DNA of 64,000 nucleotides from Homoserinimonas sp. OAct 916 (lineage in GTDB: Bacteria; Actinomycetota; Actinomycetes; Actinomycetales; Microbacteriaceae). Location: the NCBI RefSeq assembly GCF_003260275.1, contig NZ_QJHB01000012.1:1-64000 (forward strand), written 5' to 3'. This document shows, one piece after another, positions 1-9,150 of this stretch (within the stretch, counting starts at the first letter, position 1; each line of letters starts with the position of its first letter). Both the position numbers and the translations under genes were made by a program. Under the pieces are notes generated by a model. It was not told the origin of the DNA, made no database searches, and was given only the letters and a program-made list of their open reading frames with translations.

Positions 1-48
1 ACAACATGAGGGAGCAAACCGCCCTCACCAGCGCCTAACGATCGGGCC

Positions 49-122
49 GAGAGCCAGTGGCTCCCAACAACACCACCGCTGGCTCTCTTCCGCACGATCA
101 CTGGCTCTGAACCGCACGATCG
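49..122. repeat. Inverted and tandem repeats, possible insertion-sequence end
   Basis: Positions 49-60 (GAGAGCCAGTGG) and 76-87 (CCGCTGGCTCTC) form an inverted repeat with one G-U wobble. Positions 79-100 and 101-122 are two tandem 22-bp copies beginning CTGGCTCT and ending CCGCACGATC. Multiple short repeats like this are typical of the termini of IS21-family elements (family knowledge). No transposase lies inside the window, so an IS end is an inference. The hairpin has no T-run and is a poor terminator. Nothing else is recognised in bases 1-288. Confidence 0.35.
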
Positions 123-288
123 AGTGGATCCCAAGGCATCAAATACTCAGTTTACTGAATCGGTCCACGATCAACCCTGCGCAAGCCTATTTCCCCTGAT
201 CAGCGTGACACCTCCCAGCTACAACGCCGGCCGTAGCCCCGCAAAAGCGATTGATTCAGGATAAACGAAAGGCAAAGGACCCACGACG

Positions 289-666
289 ATGCCACATCCG
301 CGAGAACAATCCACCCGATTTATTCACGATTCGGACCTGAAGAACGCCCACGGTGTCCCACATTCGCCGATGTACAACACCGCTGCGTTCGCGTTCAAGA
401 ACACCGAAGCACTCCTCGACGTCGTCGGCGGGGATACGACCTCGCTGGTCGCCGGCCGATTGCGGCCTCTCTCGCCGGCATCCGGCCGGGGTGGTGCGGA
501 GAACCTGACGACTCAACCGGTCACCACGACCCACCGTGGCCTCTCCACCGATGAACGGGAGCGCCGCTGCATCACGAACTCCATGATCCGCTCATTGGTG
601 GGGCCGGAAGGCACGGCCGACCTCAGGGCAGACCTGCACCAGGCACTCGACATGGTCACTTCGTGA
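289..666 (+). pseudogene. Internally deleted Cys/Met-metabolism PLP lyase
   Basis: The 125-residue frame joins the two ends of a trans-sulfuration PLP enzyme (cystathionine gamma-synthase / methionine gamma-lyase family). Residues 1-46 match the family N-terminus, with the motif HGVPHSPMYNTAAFAF. From about residue 55 it matches the family C-terminus, with GGAENL, TQPVTTTHRGLS and an ADLRADLHQAL tail. The family is usually near 400 residues, so roughly the central two thirds are missing, including the PLP lysine. The frame stays open across the scar. A catalytically active product is not possible. The stop overlaps the GTG start of the next gene, which suggests the two genes were once translationally coupled. 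Confidence 0.75.
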
Positions 667-1193
667 CCGCCGGGCATCTCGCAGGTATCGATGAAGCCGG
701 GGAGCGGGACCGGCTGCTCGAATTCCTCGCTGGTGCCGGGATCCACGCGACCATCGTGCCCTATCCGGCGCACACCACTGTCGAGGAGGGTAAGCGGCTC
801 CGCGGAGATCTGCCCGGCGTTTTCACCAAGAACCTGCTGCTGAAAGACAAGAAACATGCATTGTTCTTCGTCACCGCGCACGAAGACACTGACATCGATC
901 TCAAGACGCTGCACACCAAGATAGGCGCACGAGGACGGCTGGGGTTTGCCACACGGGACACGATGATCGATTTGCTCCACGTAACTCCCGGGACAGCAAC
1001 ACCGCTGGCCTTGTTCAATGACGCCGCCGGGGCCGTCACGCTGGTGGTCGACCATGCGCTGGAAGGTGTCGAGCAGTTGAATTTCCATCCGATGATCCAC
1101 ACCGAAAGCATCGGATTGACTTGGGAGCAATTCACCACCTTCGCATCCGCATGCGGCCGTGTGCCCGTGGTGGTGGATCCGGCTGGCATCTGA
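663..1193 (+). CDS. Aminoacyl-tRNA deacylase, YbaK/ProX (PrdX-like)
   Basis: This 176-residue protein has the YbaK/aminoacyl-tRNA editing fold: VPYPAHTTVEEGKRL, a lysine in the core string FTKNLLLKDKK, a GRLGFA turn, and a C-terminal FHPMIHTESIGL. Members resembling PrdX/ProXp-ala hydrolyse Ala mischarged on tRNA-Pro in the cytosol (family knowledge). It starts with GTG at 663, overlapping the preceding TGA by four bases. Length fits stand-alone PrdX proteins, and no prolyl-tRNA synthetase is adjacent. The exact amino acid edited cannot be read from the sequence. Confidence 0.8.
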   Translation: MTAGHLAGIDEAGERDRLLEFLAGAGIHATIVPYPAHTTVEEGKRLRGDLPGVFTKNLLLKDKKHALFFVTAHEDTDIDLKTLHTKIGARGRLGFATRDTMIDLLHVTPGTATPLALFNDAAGAVTLVVDHALEGVEQLNFHPMIHTESIGLTWEQFTTFASACGRVPVVVDPAGI

Positions 1194-1279
1194 TCGCCTC
1201 ACGTGCGGCTTCAAGGTGACAGGAGGATGCCGCGATTATCAGGTTGTTGAACTCATCCGGTGGGAACGATTGATGCTGC

Positions 1280-2098
1280 TCATCCGAACAGAGGCGTGAC
1301 GACTGCCATTGATAGGTTCACAAGCTCAGGAAAAGAAATGATCAGTCCTGCAATCATGCCAAGAGAGATGAGGGCAGCCCAGAGTCGACGCCGGGCGCGG
1401 GCGTTTCGAACCGCGCGATCGATAGCGTTGAACTTGGCCATCAGGGCTTCGGGTCGAGTCGGCTCAAGAGCCCGCCAGGTCAACGGATCATCAATGAGTG
1501 TGACCAGTTGATCGAGGTTCACGCCATCCAGAAGCACTGGTCGCTTCATCAGCCAGCGTCGCAAGTCTCGGGCGTCGATGATCTTCACCCGGTCGGGCTT
1601 CACCTTGAAGGTGATCTGTTTCGGATCCACGAGGGCGATCACGGGTTGCGCGGGTTTCAGGAGCGGCATCCGCTCCCTGATGAGTTTGGTGACCCTGTCG
1701 GCCTCGAACTCCGAGTTTCGGATGTGGGGCTGCTTTTGCCCATTGACCATGAACGTGCGCTGCGCGACCCAGATCGCCTTGCCGCGGTGATGCTTCGTGT
1801 TGATCGTGAACACCCCACCGGGACCGACGACCAGGTGATCGATGTCGGAGTCTTTGGTACCGATGGGGAGGGCATGAAAGACCGACCAGTCTGGCGGAAG
1901 TTTGGCGAGGATGGCACCCACCGCAATCTCACCCCTCGTCCCCTGGTACCAGGCCTCGCTGTCTGAGCCGAGCGGAGAAACCCCGAAGAAACGGGCGACC
2001 CCCGAGCGCTTAGGCACACTGCTTTGGTGGCGGACAAGTTCTTCCATCACAGATTGAGCGGCAATTCGCTCCCGCATGGTGTGTGAAACGATTGTCAC
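1280..2098 (-). CDS. NERD-domain membrane protein (paralogue 1)
   Basis: NERD (nuclease-related) protein of 272 residues. The core contains RGEIAVGAIL, SDIDHLVVGPGGVFTINTK and a GKAIWVA strand; the D and the TxxK positions correspond to the PD-(D/E)XK-like core of NERD domains. A hydrophobic C-terminal segment (about residues 245-265) suggests a membrane anchor. The start is set at GTG 2098 because AGGAG lies just upstream; the open frame extends further but has no coding character. A close paralogue lies at 40609-41472 in the same orientation. Role unknown; NERD domains occur in DNA-processing and defence proteins. Confidence 0.75.
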   Translation of the reverse strand: MTIVSHTMRERIAAQSVMEELVRHQSSVPKRSGVARFFGVSPLGSDSEAWYQGTRGEIAVGAILAKLPPDWSVFHALPIGTKDSDIDHLVVGPGGVFTINTKHHRGKAIWVAQRTFMVNGQKQPHIRNSEFEADRVTKLIRERMPLLKPAQPVIALVDPKQITFKVKPDRVKIIDARDLRRWLMKRPVLLDGVNLDQLVTLIDDPLTWRALEPTRPEALMAKFNAIDRAVRNARARRRLWAALISLGMIAGLIISFPELVNLSMAVVTPLFG

Positions 2099-2662
2099 TG
2101 GGCTCCTTTGTCGGCGTGATTCGACCGTATCCAGTTGGCGCAGGACTCCGCGAGTCCCAGAACGAGACGGTAGGTGCGGCAGGTTACTTGACGTGCCGGC
2201 CGCTCCGGAAAAATGAGAACGTTGCGCGCGAGAAAACGGGCCATTGCAAGCTTCAGGGCCTGAAATGTCGGTGGCTCCTGTCACCGTAATCTCCTCCCAC
2301 CGCGCGGGAGTCGGCGAACCGTTCCGACGCGGCCGGAAGCACCACCCGACGAAGGAGGCTTCCACGACCATCCCCAGCTGCACCAAGATGCTACTCGTGA
2401 TCGACCGCAGTGGCTCAATATCAGGCAGCAGCAACGAAATCAGCGCGTCGAGTCCTCCAACGATTCATTTATCCTACTCGCCCTTGACGGCAGGGCGAAC
2501 AAAGAAGGAGTTGAGCGCTCACCCAAAAATAACCTGATCTGCATGAGTCAATGCTGACTACTCAATTTGAGGGACTTCAGGTTTCGCCCGGGCCCATTCG
2601 AAACAGTGGCGCTGAATCAGAACCTGTAATGCGAAACTAGAGCTTACTCAGCGCATTCACGT
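2099..2662. other. Intergenic region without a recognisable gene
   Basis: These 564 bases separate the NERD gene from the ThDP cassette. Reading frames here lack the codon bias and ribosome sites of neighbouring genes, and the minus-strand frame running into the NERD gene is judged an untranslated leader. The left border of the low-GC catabolic cassette probably lies here. I looked for the missing 3' part of the HD gene truncated at 9160 and did not find it. Confidence 0.5.
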
Positions 2663-4282
2663 CTACCTCCAGCTCGTATTTTGGTGGTCGGCCTCACAAA
2701 CCACTATTAGGCTCGGACGAACGTCCGTCAGGGCGTCCCCAATCGCAGCTTCCAATTCGGTCGGCGTTGCGGCGCTGTAGTACTCACAGTGAAATGCGCT
2801 CGCCAAAGCGAAGTAGTCAGGACGGTTCAGCTTTATCGCGAATGGGGCAATCCCCGCTTCTTCCATATTCTGTTCTATTTCGGCATAGCCACCATTGTCG
2901 TAAATGACGATCGGTAGCGGAAGCCCGAGTTCACTCGCAGTGGCGAGTTCCTGCACACTGAACATAAATGCACCATCACCAAGAACTGCGACTACTGGAA
3001 TGCCTTTTGAAGCGAGCGACGCGCCGATCGCCGCCGGTACTGCGTAGCCGAGGGTGGCATATCCATCGGTCGTGAGAAATCGTCGTGGCGACTCAATGAC
3101 TGCGGCCTGCAAAGTACCTTGATACGAAACTTGGGAACTATCCCCGGTAATGATCAACTCTTTGCCAGGTGCAGAATTCTTTGCCCCTAGGGCAATTGCT
3201 TCATGGAAAACTGCCCATTTGTCCTCAGCGCTTCTCCGGCAGTCCTGCGCTGAATCAAGCGCTCGTTTCTGCCAATCAGGGTCTGCCCGCCTCGTACCTG
3301 GCAGCGTGGTGAGCAAGCTCCGCAAGTTCGAACTGAGTTCACCAAGCACGGGAATTGCGGCACGATGGTGCTTATTCAACTGGGTTGGATCAAGATCGAA
3401 CCGTGCAACTATTGTCTCGTGACCAATCGGTGCACTTTTCAGCTCGGTACCCAGTGCGAGAATCAAGTCTGCTGACGCAATCGGGGGAAATTCCGTCGAG
3501 CTACCCGCCAGAGCTCCGCAGGACAAAGGGTGACTCTCGCTCAGAGAGCCTTTCCCTGCCATCGTGGTGACCACAGGGATCCCGGTCGCCTCGACTAGCC
3601 TCCGCAGCTCGGCGGCGGACTCGACGCATCCGCCACCAGCGACTATCAGCGGGCGCCTCGCATTCTGAATTGCAGCAAGAACGGCGCCGATCTGCCCTTC
3701 AGGAGCAACGGGCGCACTTCCGAGCCATGCGGGAGCCACCACGCCCTTAGTGGGGCTTCCCATCAAGTCGCTTGGAATCTCAATGTGTACCGGCCTGCAA
3801 CGGCCAGTCCGCCAAGACAAAAACGCTCCGTTGATCGCCTGCTCAAGTGCTCCACGGGATTCCACCCTTATGCTCGCAGCAGCAAACTGTGCGATTCCAG
3901 AACGCTGATCCTTTACTTCGTGCAAAAACCCCAGGTCACGCCGTTCTTGCCCAACTGGCGCGCCCGGAGACAATACCAGCATTGGCACACTGTCTGCATA
4001 AGCATTTGCGATTCCTGTTATACAGTTGGTCACGCCTGGCCCGCTTGTTGCGATCACGACCCCTGGCCGACCGGAGGCACGCGCGTATCCGTCTGCAGCA
4101 TAGACGGCCCCTTGCTCATGCCGAGTGAGCACATGTCTAATTTCGTGCCTTGTTAGGCCTCGATAGATTTCGATATTGTGAGTACCCGGAATACCGAATA
4201 CGACCTCGACTCCGTTTTCTCGTAAACACGCCGCTGCATATGCTCCAAGGCTTGTGGATTCAGACTTTACTTGTTCGGACAT
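2663..4282 (-). CDS. ThDP-dependent decarboxylase, acetolactate synthase-like (AruI-like)
   Basis: This 539-residue protein has the three-domain layout of ThDP enzymes. The N-terminal PYR domain has VFGIPGTHN and the activating glutamate in TRHEQGAVYAADGYAR. The central domain follows, and the C-terminal PP domain has the ThDP motif starting AVLGDGAFMFSVQEL and ending YDN. It resembles acetolactate synthases, but its neighbours point to AruI, which decarboxylates 2-ketoarginine to 4-guanidinobutanal in the arginine transaminase pathway (known biology). That assignment is inferred from the adjacent amidinohydrolase and basic amino acid importer. No AruH-type transaminase is present. It is co-directional with the importer and lies 34 bases after the amidinohydrolase. 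Confidence 0.65.
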   Translation of the reverse strand: MSEQVKSESTSLGAYAAACLRENGVEVVFGIPGTHNIEIYRGLTRHEIRHVLTRHEQGAVYAADGYARASGRPGVVIATSGPGVTNCITGIANAYADSVPMLVLSPGAPVGQERRDLGFLHEVKDQRSGIAQFAAASIRVESRGALEQAINGAFLSWRTGRCRPVHIEIPSDLMGSPTKGVVAPAWLGSAPVAPEGQIGAVLAAIQNARRPLIVAGGGCVESAAELRRLVEATGIPVVTTMAGKGSLSESHPLSCGALAGSSTEFPPIASADLILALGTELKSAPIGHETIVARFDLDPTQLNKHHRAAIPVLGELSSNLRSLLTTLPGTRRADPDWQKRALDSAQDCRRSAEDKWAVFHEAIALGAKNSAPGKELIITGDSSQVSYQGTLQAAVIESPRRFLTTDGYATLGYAVPAAIGASLASKGIPVVAVLGDGAFMFSVQELATASELGLPLPIVIYDNGGYAEIEQNMEEAGIAPFAIKLNRPDYFALASAFHCEYYSAATPTELEAAIGDALTDVRPSLIVVCEADHQNTSWR

Positions 4283-4316
4283 AAAGATCCCTCGCCCCAG
4301 CCGATCGACTTAACTT

Positions 4317-5318
4317 CTACTCCCAATCCCGCACCAGTTCAGTCACTGAGCAATGAATATTTCCACCGTTGTTAATGATCTCGTCGTAATCGATCACCAC
4401 AACTTCGAAACCACGCTTCCGGAGCATTTCTGCAGTATTCGGGAAAATCGAGGCCATGATCATCCGACCTGGACGAACCATCAATGAGTTACAGGCGTTC
4501 TGCTCATCGACGTGGGGATGTATTATTTCAAAACCAAGCTCTTCAAGAGTCGCAAGGAACTGGTAAGGCAGACGATGCACGTTCGCCATCACGGTCTTGT
4601 CATCAAGAATCATGAACTGCCCATCGATGTGAATGGTGTAGCCCGGCAGCGGGATTTTGATTAGCTCGATGTTCAGCGGCTCCAACATAGTCTCGAGCTG
4701 GCGAGCGCCTTCTTCGTTGCAACGAATCGAGGTGCCGTAAAGAGCGATATCTTTGCGCAGCATGGCGAAAGATCCGCCCTCGACTAGTCCAGTTCCCGTG
4801 ATCGTCCCAAGAATCGGCATTCCCAATGCGGCAACAGCTTGAGTGATACTCGCTTCTTCGCCCCTGCGCATTCTTGGGGCAAGACGACCAATGATCGCTC
4901 CGCCCGGGACGGTCAATAGCGGGTCACGTGCATAGACAGACTTTGTAAAGGTGCGCGGGAGCTCTGGAGCAACTATTACCTCAACACCCTCAGCTTCGAG
5001 AGCATCGACAAGTTGCTTGTGTTGATCCATGACTTTGTCCATGTCTGGCGGGGTAGCACGCTTGTAATACCAGTTTCGATCTGGATCAACGAGCGCTTGT
5101 GCCTCTTCGCTCCATGCATCGGCCCTAATATCCGCCATACCCGGGTTGGGGCGGCGAACTATCGCCATGCGTAGGGTGCTGGTTTCGTCAGCCCTACCCC
5201 AGCGTCTGCCCCAGTTGCGCTCCAATTCCTCTGGATCGCTGAAACCCGGCTCAGCTTCCGGTCCGAGTAGCTTGTGGAAGTAGTTCTCTGCAGGTCCGTA
5301 AAATTCTCCGATAGCCAC
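4317..5318 (-). CDS. Amidinotransferase/dimethylargininase-family hydrolase
   Basis: This 333-residue protein of the arginine deiminase / DDAH / amidinotransferase superfamily hydrolyses or transfers guanidino groups. Visible landmarks are ARDP (about 130-133), EGGSF (180-184), the catalytic histidine in YTIHIDGQ (H230), and the nucleophile in GGNIHCSV near the C-terminus (C323). No signal peptide is seen, so it is cytosolic. The start is ATG 5318, shortly after the ABC ATPase gene. Together with the ThDP decarboxylase it suggests processing of arginine, methylarginine or a guanidino acid. The precise substrate is open, since citrulline-forming hydrolases and amidinotransferases share these residues. 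Confidence 0.75.
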   Translation of the reverse strand: MAIGEFYGPAENYFHKLLGPEAEPGFSDPEELERNWGRRWGRADETSTLRMAIVRRPNPGMADIRADAWSEEAQALVDPDRNWYYKRATPPDMDKVMDQHKQLVDALEAEGVEVIVAPELPRTFTKSVYARDPLLTVPGGAIIGRLAPRMRRGEEASITQAVAALGMPILGTITGTGLVEGGSFAMLRKDIALYGTSIRCNEEGARQLETMLEPLNIELIKIPLPGYTIHIDGQFMILDDKTVMANVHRLPYQFLATLEELGFEIIHPHVDEQNACNSLMVRPGRMIMASIFPNTAEMLRKRGFEVVVIDYDEIINNGGNIHCSVTELVRDWE

Positions 5319-5350
5319 TTGCTTACCTTTCTTCTTCTGGTGTTGATGTC

Positions 5351-6121
5351 TTACAGGACATGTTCTAGGAACGTACGAGTTCGTTCAGAATTGCCTGGTG
5401 AAAAAAATTGCTCGGGGGGAAGATCCTCGACGATCTCTCCACGATCAAACAGAATCGCTCTCGATGCGACGTTCTTGGCGAAGCCGACCTCGTGGGTGAC
5501 CACTATCATGGTCATTCCCTGCTCGGCGAGCGACTCCATCACTTTCAGAACCTCTCGCACTAATTCAGGATCGAGTGCGGAGGTTGGCTCATCGAAGAGC
5601 ATGATCTTCGGCCCAAGGGCTAGAGCCCGTGCGATGGCGACCCGTTGTTGCTGGCCGCCGGATAGCTCGCTCGGAAACTTTGTCGAGAACCCAGAGAGGC
5701 CAACCTTTTGAAGGATGCTGTCAGCGGTGTGGCGATTCTCAGACGTGGTACCGCGGCGGTGAACTTTGAGCGCCAACGTAATATTTTGCTCTACGGACAT
5801 ATGTGGAAACAGATTAAAACTCTGAAAAACCATGCCGATCGCGGCTCGATGGCTTGCAAGTTGGCGCTCTGACGCATTAACTCTTCGGCCTCGCTTCTGG
5901 ATCTGGCCGACGAGTTGTCCTTCAAAGCGAATCTCCCCACCATCGATCGGTTCGAGAAGAGCCAATGCGCGAAGGAACGTCGACTTCCCAGAGCCTGACG
6001 GGCCAAGTATTGCGGTGACCTGGCCTGTGTTTGTCTCAAAGGAGATATTCTTTACCACGGCCTCACCGTGGTACTTCTTAGTCACATTGGTCGCTTGCAA
6101 TAGCGGCGCAGTCTCATGCAT
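5351..6121 (-). CDS. Polar amino acid ABC transporter, ATP-binding protein
   Basis: This 256-residue ATPase of the GlnQ/HisP type powers amino acid import at the inner face of the membrane. Walker A is GPSGSGKST, the signature is [15 protein letters not shown], and Walker B is [14 protein letters not shown], followed by the H-loop in VTHEVGFA. The start is ATG 6121 (MHETAP), overlapping the permease stop by eight bases; the open frame upstream of it is out-of-frame permease sequence. It forms an operon with the permease and binding protein. Confidence 0.9.
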   Translation of the reverse strand: MHETAPLLQATNVTKKYHGEAVVKNISFETNTGQVTAILGPSGSGKSTFLRALALLEPIDGGEIRFEGQLVGQIQKRGRRVNASERQLASHRAAIGMVFQSFNLFPHMSVEQNITLALKVHRRGTTSENRHTADSILQKVGLSGFSTKFPSELSGGQQQRVAIARALALGPKIMLFDEPTSALDPELVREVLKVMESLAEQGMTMIVVTHEVGFAKNVASRAILFDRGEIVEDLPPEQFFSPGNSERTRTFLEHVL

Positions 6122-6848
6122 TCTGGGTCTCCTTTCTCCCGCGCGAAACACGTGACAACCTCTTTGAGGTAGAGCTGTCCCATGAGTACTTCCGTTCTGC
6201 CCAGGACTGGGCGACCATGAAGAGCGAGACCAGTACAAGGTAATAAGTTGCAGCTGCTGAGTAATACTCCGCATAGCTGAACGTTCGTGATACGTCCTGT
6301 GCCGCGGTGTAAAGCAGCTCTTGGAGCGAGATGACCGATGCGAGGCTAGTCATCTTCACCATATTGATGAACTGATTTCCAGTCGGGGGGATTGCTACGC
6401 GAATCATTTGTGGAATTTGTACGTGCCAAATGGCACTCCACGGCTTTAGCCCAAGAGCCCTTGCCGCTAGCAGCTGTCCGCTAGGAATTGAAGCTAATGC
6501 CGATCGGATGATCTCAGCCATGAGCGCAGTCTCCAATAACGTCAGCCCAAGGAAAGCTGCGATATACGGACTGAACCAGGCCTCTTTCATAACGGGCAAC
6601 AACTGTGGCAAAGCGTTCCAGATGAGAATAAGGATAAGTAGGGCTGGGACGGCGCGGAACAACCACACGTACGCTGCACTCAACCCGCGAACCAGCGTAT
6701 TCTTACTCTCCCTCCCAAGTGCAAGGAAGAAGCCTAGAATCACTGCGGCCACCTGCACAAGAACCGCGAGAGTAATCGCCGTCACCGCTCCTTTGAGGTA
6801 GCTCTTAGAGAACAGGGCTTCAAAGTAAAGACTTGGATCGAAACTCAT
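6114..6848 (-). CDS. Polar amino acid ABC transporter permease
   Basis: This 244-residue integral membrane protein of the HisM/GlnP family has several hydrophobic segments: a first helix around residues 20-42, then helices near 60, 90 and 190-215. It carries the cytoplasmic EAA loop that contacts the ATPase ([19 protein letters not shown]). Only one permease gene is present, so it probably works as a homodimer. It starts at ATG 6848, 13 bases after the binding-protein stop, and overlaps the ATPase gene. Confidence 0.88.
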   Translation of the reverse strand: MSFDPSLYFEALFSKSYLKGAVTAITLAVLVQVAAVILGFFLALGRESKNTLVRGLSAAYVWLFRAVPALLILILIWNALPQLLPVMKEAWFSPYIAAFLGLTLLETALMAEIIRSALASIPSGQLLAARALGLKPWSAIWHVQIPQMIRVAIPPTGNQFINMVKMTSLASVISLQELLYTAAQDVSRTFSYAEYYSAAATYYLVLVSLFMVAQSWAERKYSWDSSTSKRLSRVSRGRKETQNA

Positions 6849-6861
6849 GAACGCGACTCGC

Positions 6862-7716
6862 TTACGGTGCGATCACGCGTGAGGGCATGAGCTTGAACGA
6901 CTCTGCTACCGCCGCAAAAGTACCGTCTTCTGTCAGGGTAGATGCTGTTGCACGGATTGTCTCAGTAAGGTCGCTACCCTTCTGCAAGAACATTCCAAAC
7001 TCAGTTTCAGCTTCAAAAAGGTCACCGAGAACCTCATAGCCTTCACCCAGAGTCTCAGCAACCTCGTTAGCGGCGACGTCGGTTTCAATTGTCGCGTCAA
7101 CCCGCCCGTTGGTGAGCGCAGCCACAGTCTCGGGAAGCTCTGGGTAGCTAGAAAGTGTAATTCCTTCTAATCCCCGCGCCACCAAGTCTTCGCTGATCCG
7201 CTGAAGGGTCTTCTCATTGGCTGATGCCGCTTGGACCGCGATCCGAACGCCGGCAAGGTCATCCACACCGCTGATCTTCAGTGGATTCCCTGAGGGCACG
7301 ATGAGAGCAGGTCCGGTTTGCAAGTAGGCAATTGTGTCTGCCTTTTCTTGACGCTCCTCATTGATGTACATGCCAGAACGAAGGACATCGCAACGTCCTG
7401 AAGTTAGTGCAGGGAGCAAGCCATCGAAGGCCATCTCGCTGAACTTGACCTCGAGGTCGAGAGCTTCGCCGATCTTTCTGAGTGACTCCACATCGAACCC
7501 AGTGAGTTCGCCCCCCTCGTTCCAGTACATGGGTGGGTAAGCGTTCTTCGAAATACAAACGGTCAGAACACCATCGTTCACCAAATTGAGTCCCGACGAG
7601 ACTGGGGCCTGTTCGCCTTCTGCTGACTCATTAGTTGAGGTGCATGCGGTGACGCCAAGCGCCATGACAGCTACAATCGTGGCCACACCTATACGCGAGT
7701 TTCTAAAATTTAACAT
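6862..7716 (-). CDS. Amino acid ABC transporter substrate-binding lipoprotein
   Basis: This 284-residue family 3 solute-binding protein has a lipoprotein signal peptide ending in the lipobox LGVTAC. The mature part begins with a Ser/Glu-rich linker, then carries Venus-flytrap motifs such as YPPMYW, GFDVESLRKIGEAL and SGRCDVLRSGMYI. The start is ATG 7716, preceded by GGAGGA at good spacing; an in-frame ATG 37 codons upstream lacks a site and would bury the signal peptide. It is the first gene of the minus-strand catabolic operon and is divergent from the MocR regulator. Ligand not proven; arginine or a guanidino compound is inferred from its neighbours. Confidence 0.88.
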   Translation of the reverse strand: MLNFRNSRIGVATIVAVMALGVTACTSTNESAEGEQAPVSSGLNLVNDGVLTVCISKNAYPPMYWNEGGELTGFDVESLRKIGEALDLEVKFSEMAFDGLLPALTSGRCDVLRSGMYINEERQEKADTIAYLQTGPALIVPSGNPLKISGVDDLAGVRIAVQAASANEKTLQRISEDLVARGLEGITLSSYPELPETVAALTNGRVDATIETDVAANEVAETLGEGYEVLGDLFEAETEFGMFLQKGSDLTETIRATASTLTEDGTFAAVAESFKLMPSRVIAP

Positions 7717-7791
7717 TGATCTTTCTCCTCCGTTGGAAACCAATATCCCCAAGCTACAATATTCTTTATATAAGATGAATAAGGTTATCCT
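7717..7791. promoter_or_regulatory. Divergent AT-rich promoter with palindromes
   Basis: This 75-base spacer between the binding-protein gene and the MocR gene is strikingly AT-rich. It holds an imperfect palindrome at 7761-7780 (arms ATTC/GAAT around the perfect 8-mer TTATATAA) and a smaller one, TTGG-AAA-CCAA, near 7734-7744. MocR regulators usually bind such divergent spacers, so these are candidate operators. TATA-rich strings could serve as -10 elements on either strand. Confidence 0.45.
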
Positions 7792-9150
7792 ATGAATGAT
7801 AAAATTAAGATCACAAGGCTTCTCCAAGAATCCATGACCAAGTTCGACGCGGACTCATTGGTCGATGCCGTCTTGCTGGTTTCAAGAGACGGCTCGCTGC
7901 CACCTGGGACTAGATTGCCTACGATTGCAGCCCTCGCAGAGGCACTTTCCATCTCATCGTCAACAGTTAGCCGAGCGTGGGGCAATCTTCGGCAAATGGG
8001 TGCCATCGAAACTAGGCGTCGAGGTGGCTCAACGATCGCCCACCCTGTGCAGCCAACCGCGTATCGCTCCGCCGGGACACACGAAGGAAATTTTAAATAC
8101 TCGCTGGCGGCAGGCTACCCGGACCCCTCGCTTCAAATCGACCTCAGCAGAATACTTTCGATCGTCGCCCAGCGAGGAGAGTTTTTAGGCTACCCCGGCA
8201 AAGATCACATTTCAGAATCACTTCGAGCGTCCCTCATCAAAAGAATCGGCTACGAACCGCATGCACTGATGCTCGAAACCGACGTTCTCGGTACAATCCC
8301 GAGAGTTTTACAAGCGGTTAGCCATCGGGGATCGGAAGTAGGGATCGGCGATCCAGACTTTCCCCTTTACTCGATCATTTTGAGACAGGGAGGCCTGACT
8401 CCGGTCCCAATTCCGTTTGATACCGGCGGCTACGACCTGGACATCGTTGCGAAATATCTTTCCTCAGGGGTACGCGTACTTCTCCTGCAAACTAGAGTCC
8501 ACAACCCAACCGGACTGGCCGTGCCGACAGAAAACCTGGAAGCAATCGCACAACTCCTCCGCACTCATGATGCAACGGCCATTGAAATTGACCATCATGG
8601 TGAGCTCGTCCCGCAAAATGCAGAACGCCTAGGTGGCTTCGCCCCGGAGCGAGTAGTGTTGCTCAGTTCTTTTTCTAAGGATGTCCATCCCGACGTGCGC
8701 GTGGGTTGTGTCGCAGGACCCGCGACGGTGCTCGATAGGGTTTCTGTCTGGAGAGCGGGCGGTGGATGGGTCAGCTCAATCAATAAGGCGGTGCTAGATG
8801 TTTGTTTGAATGATCCCCGAGTGCACGTTGGAATCCGGCTCGCGCGTGAAGAGTATGCCCGACGAAGGATCATCTTTCAAGACCGCTTCATAGATGCTGG
8901 CGTCGATATTGAGTCAAATGCGGGCCTCAGCCTCTGGATACCTGTCCGTTCTGAACAGGACGCGTTGGTCTCCTTAGCGGCGCAAGGCATCTCCGTAGCC
9001 CGTGGGTCTGCATTCTCCAAGAAAACGAGCGGCCGTGATCATATTCATCTATCGCTCGGTAGTGTGGGCGCGGATAGCGTCGTGCTTAGTGCCGCGATAT
9101 TGCATGCTGCTCTGATTGAGCCAGGGTCAGTTGGGCGGGGCTTTCTCTAG
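7792..9150 (+). CDS. MocR-type regulator (GntR wHTH + aminotransferase domain)
   Basis: This 452-residue MocR-family regulator has an N-terminal GntR winged helix (about 15-85; LPPGTRLPTIAALAEAL, SSSTVSRAW) followed by a fold-type I aminotransferase-like domain. The PLP lysine is present in SSFSKD at about K296, and an HNPTGL motif lies upstream. MocR proteins sense amino acids or PLP derivatives and control a neighbouring operon (family knowledge). Here the divergent guanidino/amino acid cassette is the obvious target. The gene ends about ten bases before the truncated HD-domain sequence, so the cassette border lies immediately downstream. Confidence 0.88.
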   Translation: MNDKIKITRLLQESMTKFDADSLVDAVLLVSRDGSLPPGTRLPTIAALAEALSISSSTVSRAWGNLRQMGAIETRRRGGSTIAHPVQPTAYRSAGTHEGNFKYSLAAGYPDPSLQIDLSRILSIVAQRGEFLGYPGKDHISESLRASLIKRIGYEPHALMLETDVLGTIPRVLQAVSHRGSEVGIGDPDFPLYSIILRQGGLTPVPIPFDTGGYDLDIVAKYLSSGVRVLLLQTRVHNPTGLAVPTENLEAIAQLLRTHDATAIEIDHHGELVPQNAERLGGFAPERVVLLSSFSKDVHPDVRVGCVAGPATVLDRVSVWRAGGGWVSSINKAVLDVCLNDPRVHVGIRLAREEYARRRIIFQDRFIDAGVDIESNAGLSLWIPVRSEQDALVSLAAQGISVARGSAFSKKTSGRDHIHLSLGSVGADSVVLSAAILHAALIEPGSVGRGFL

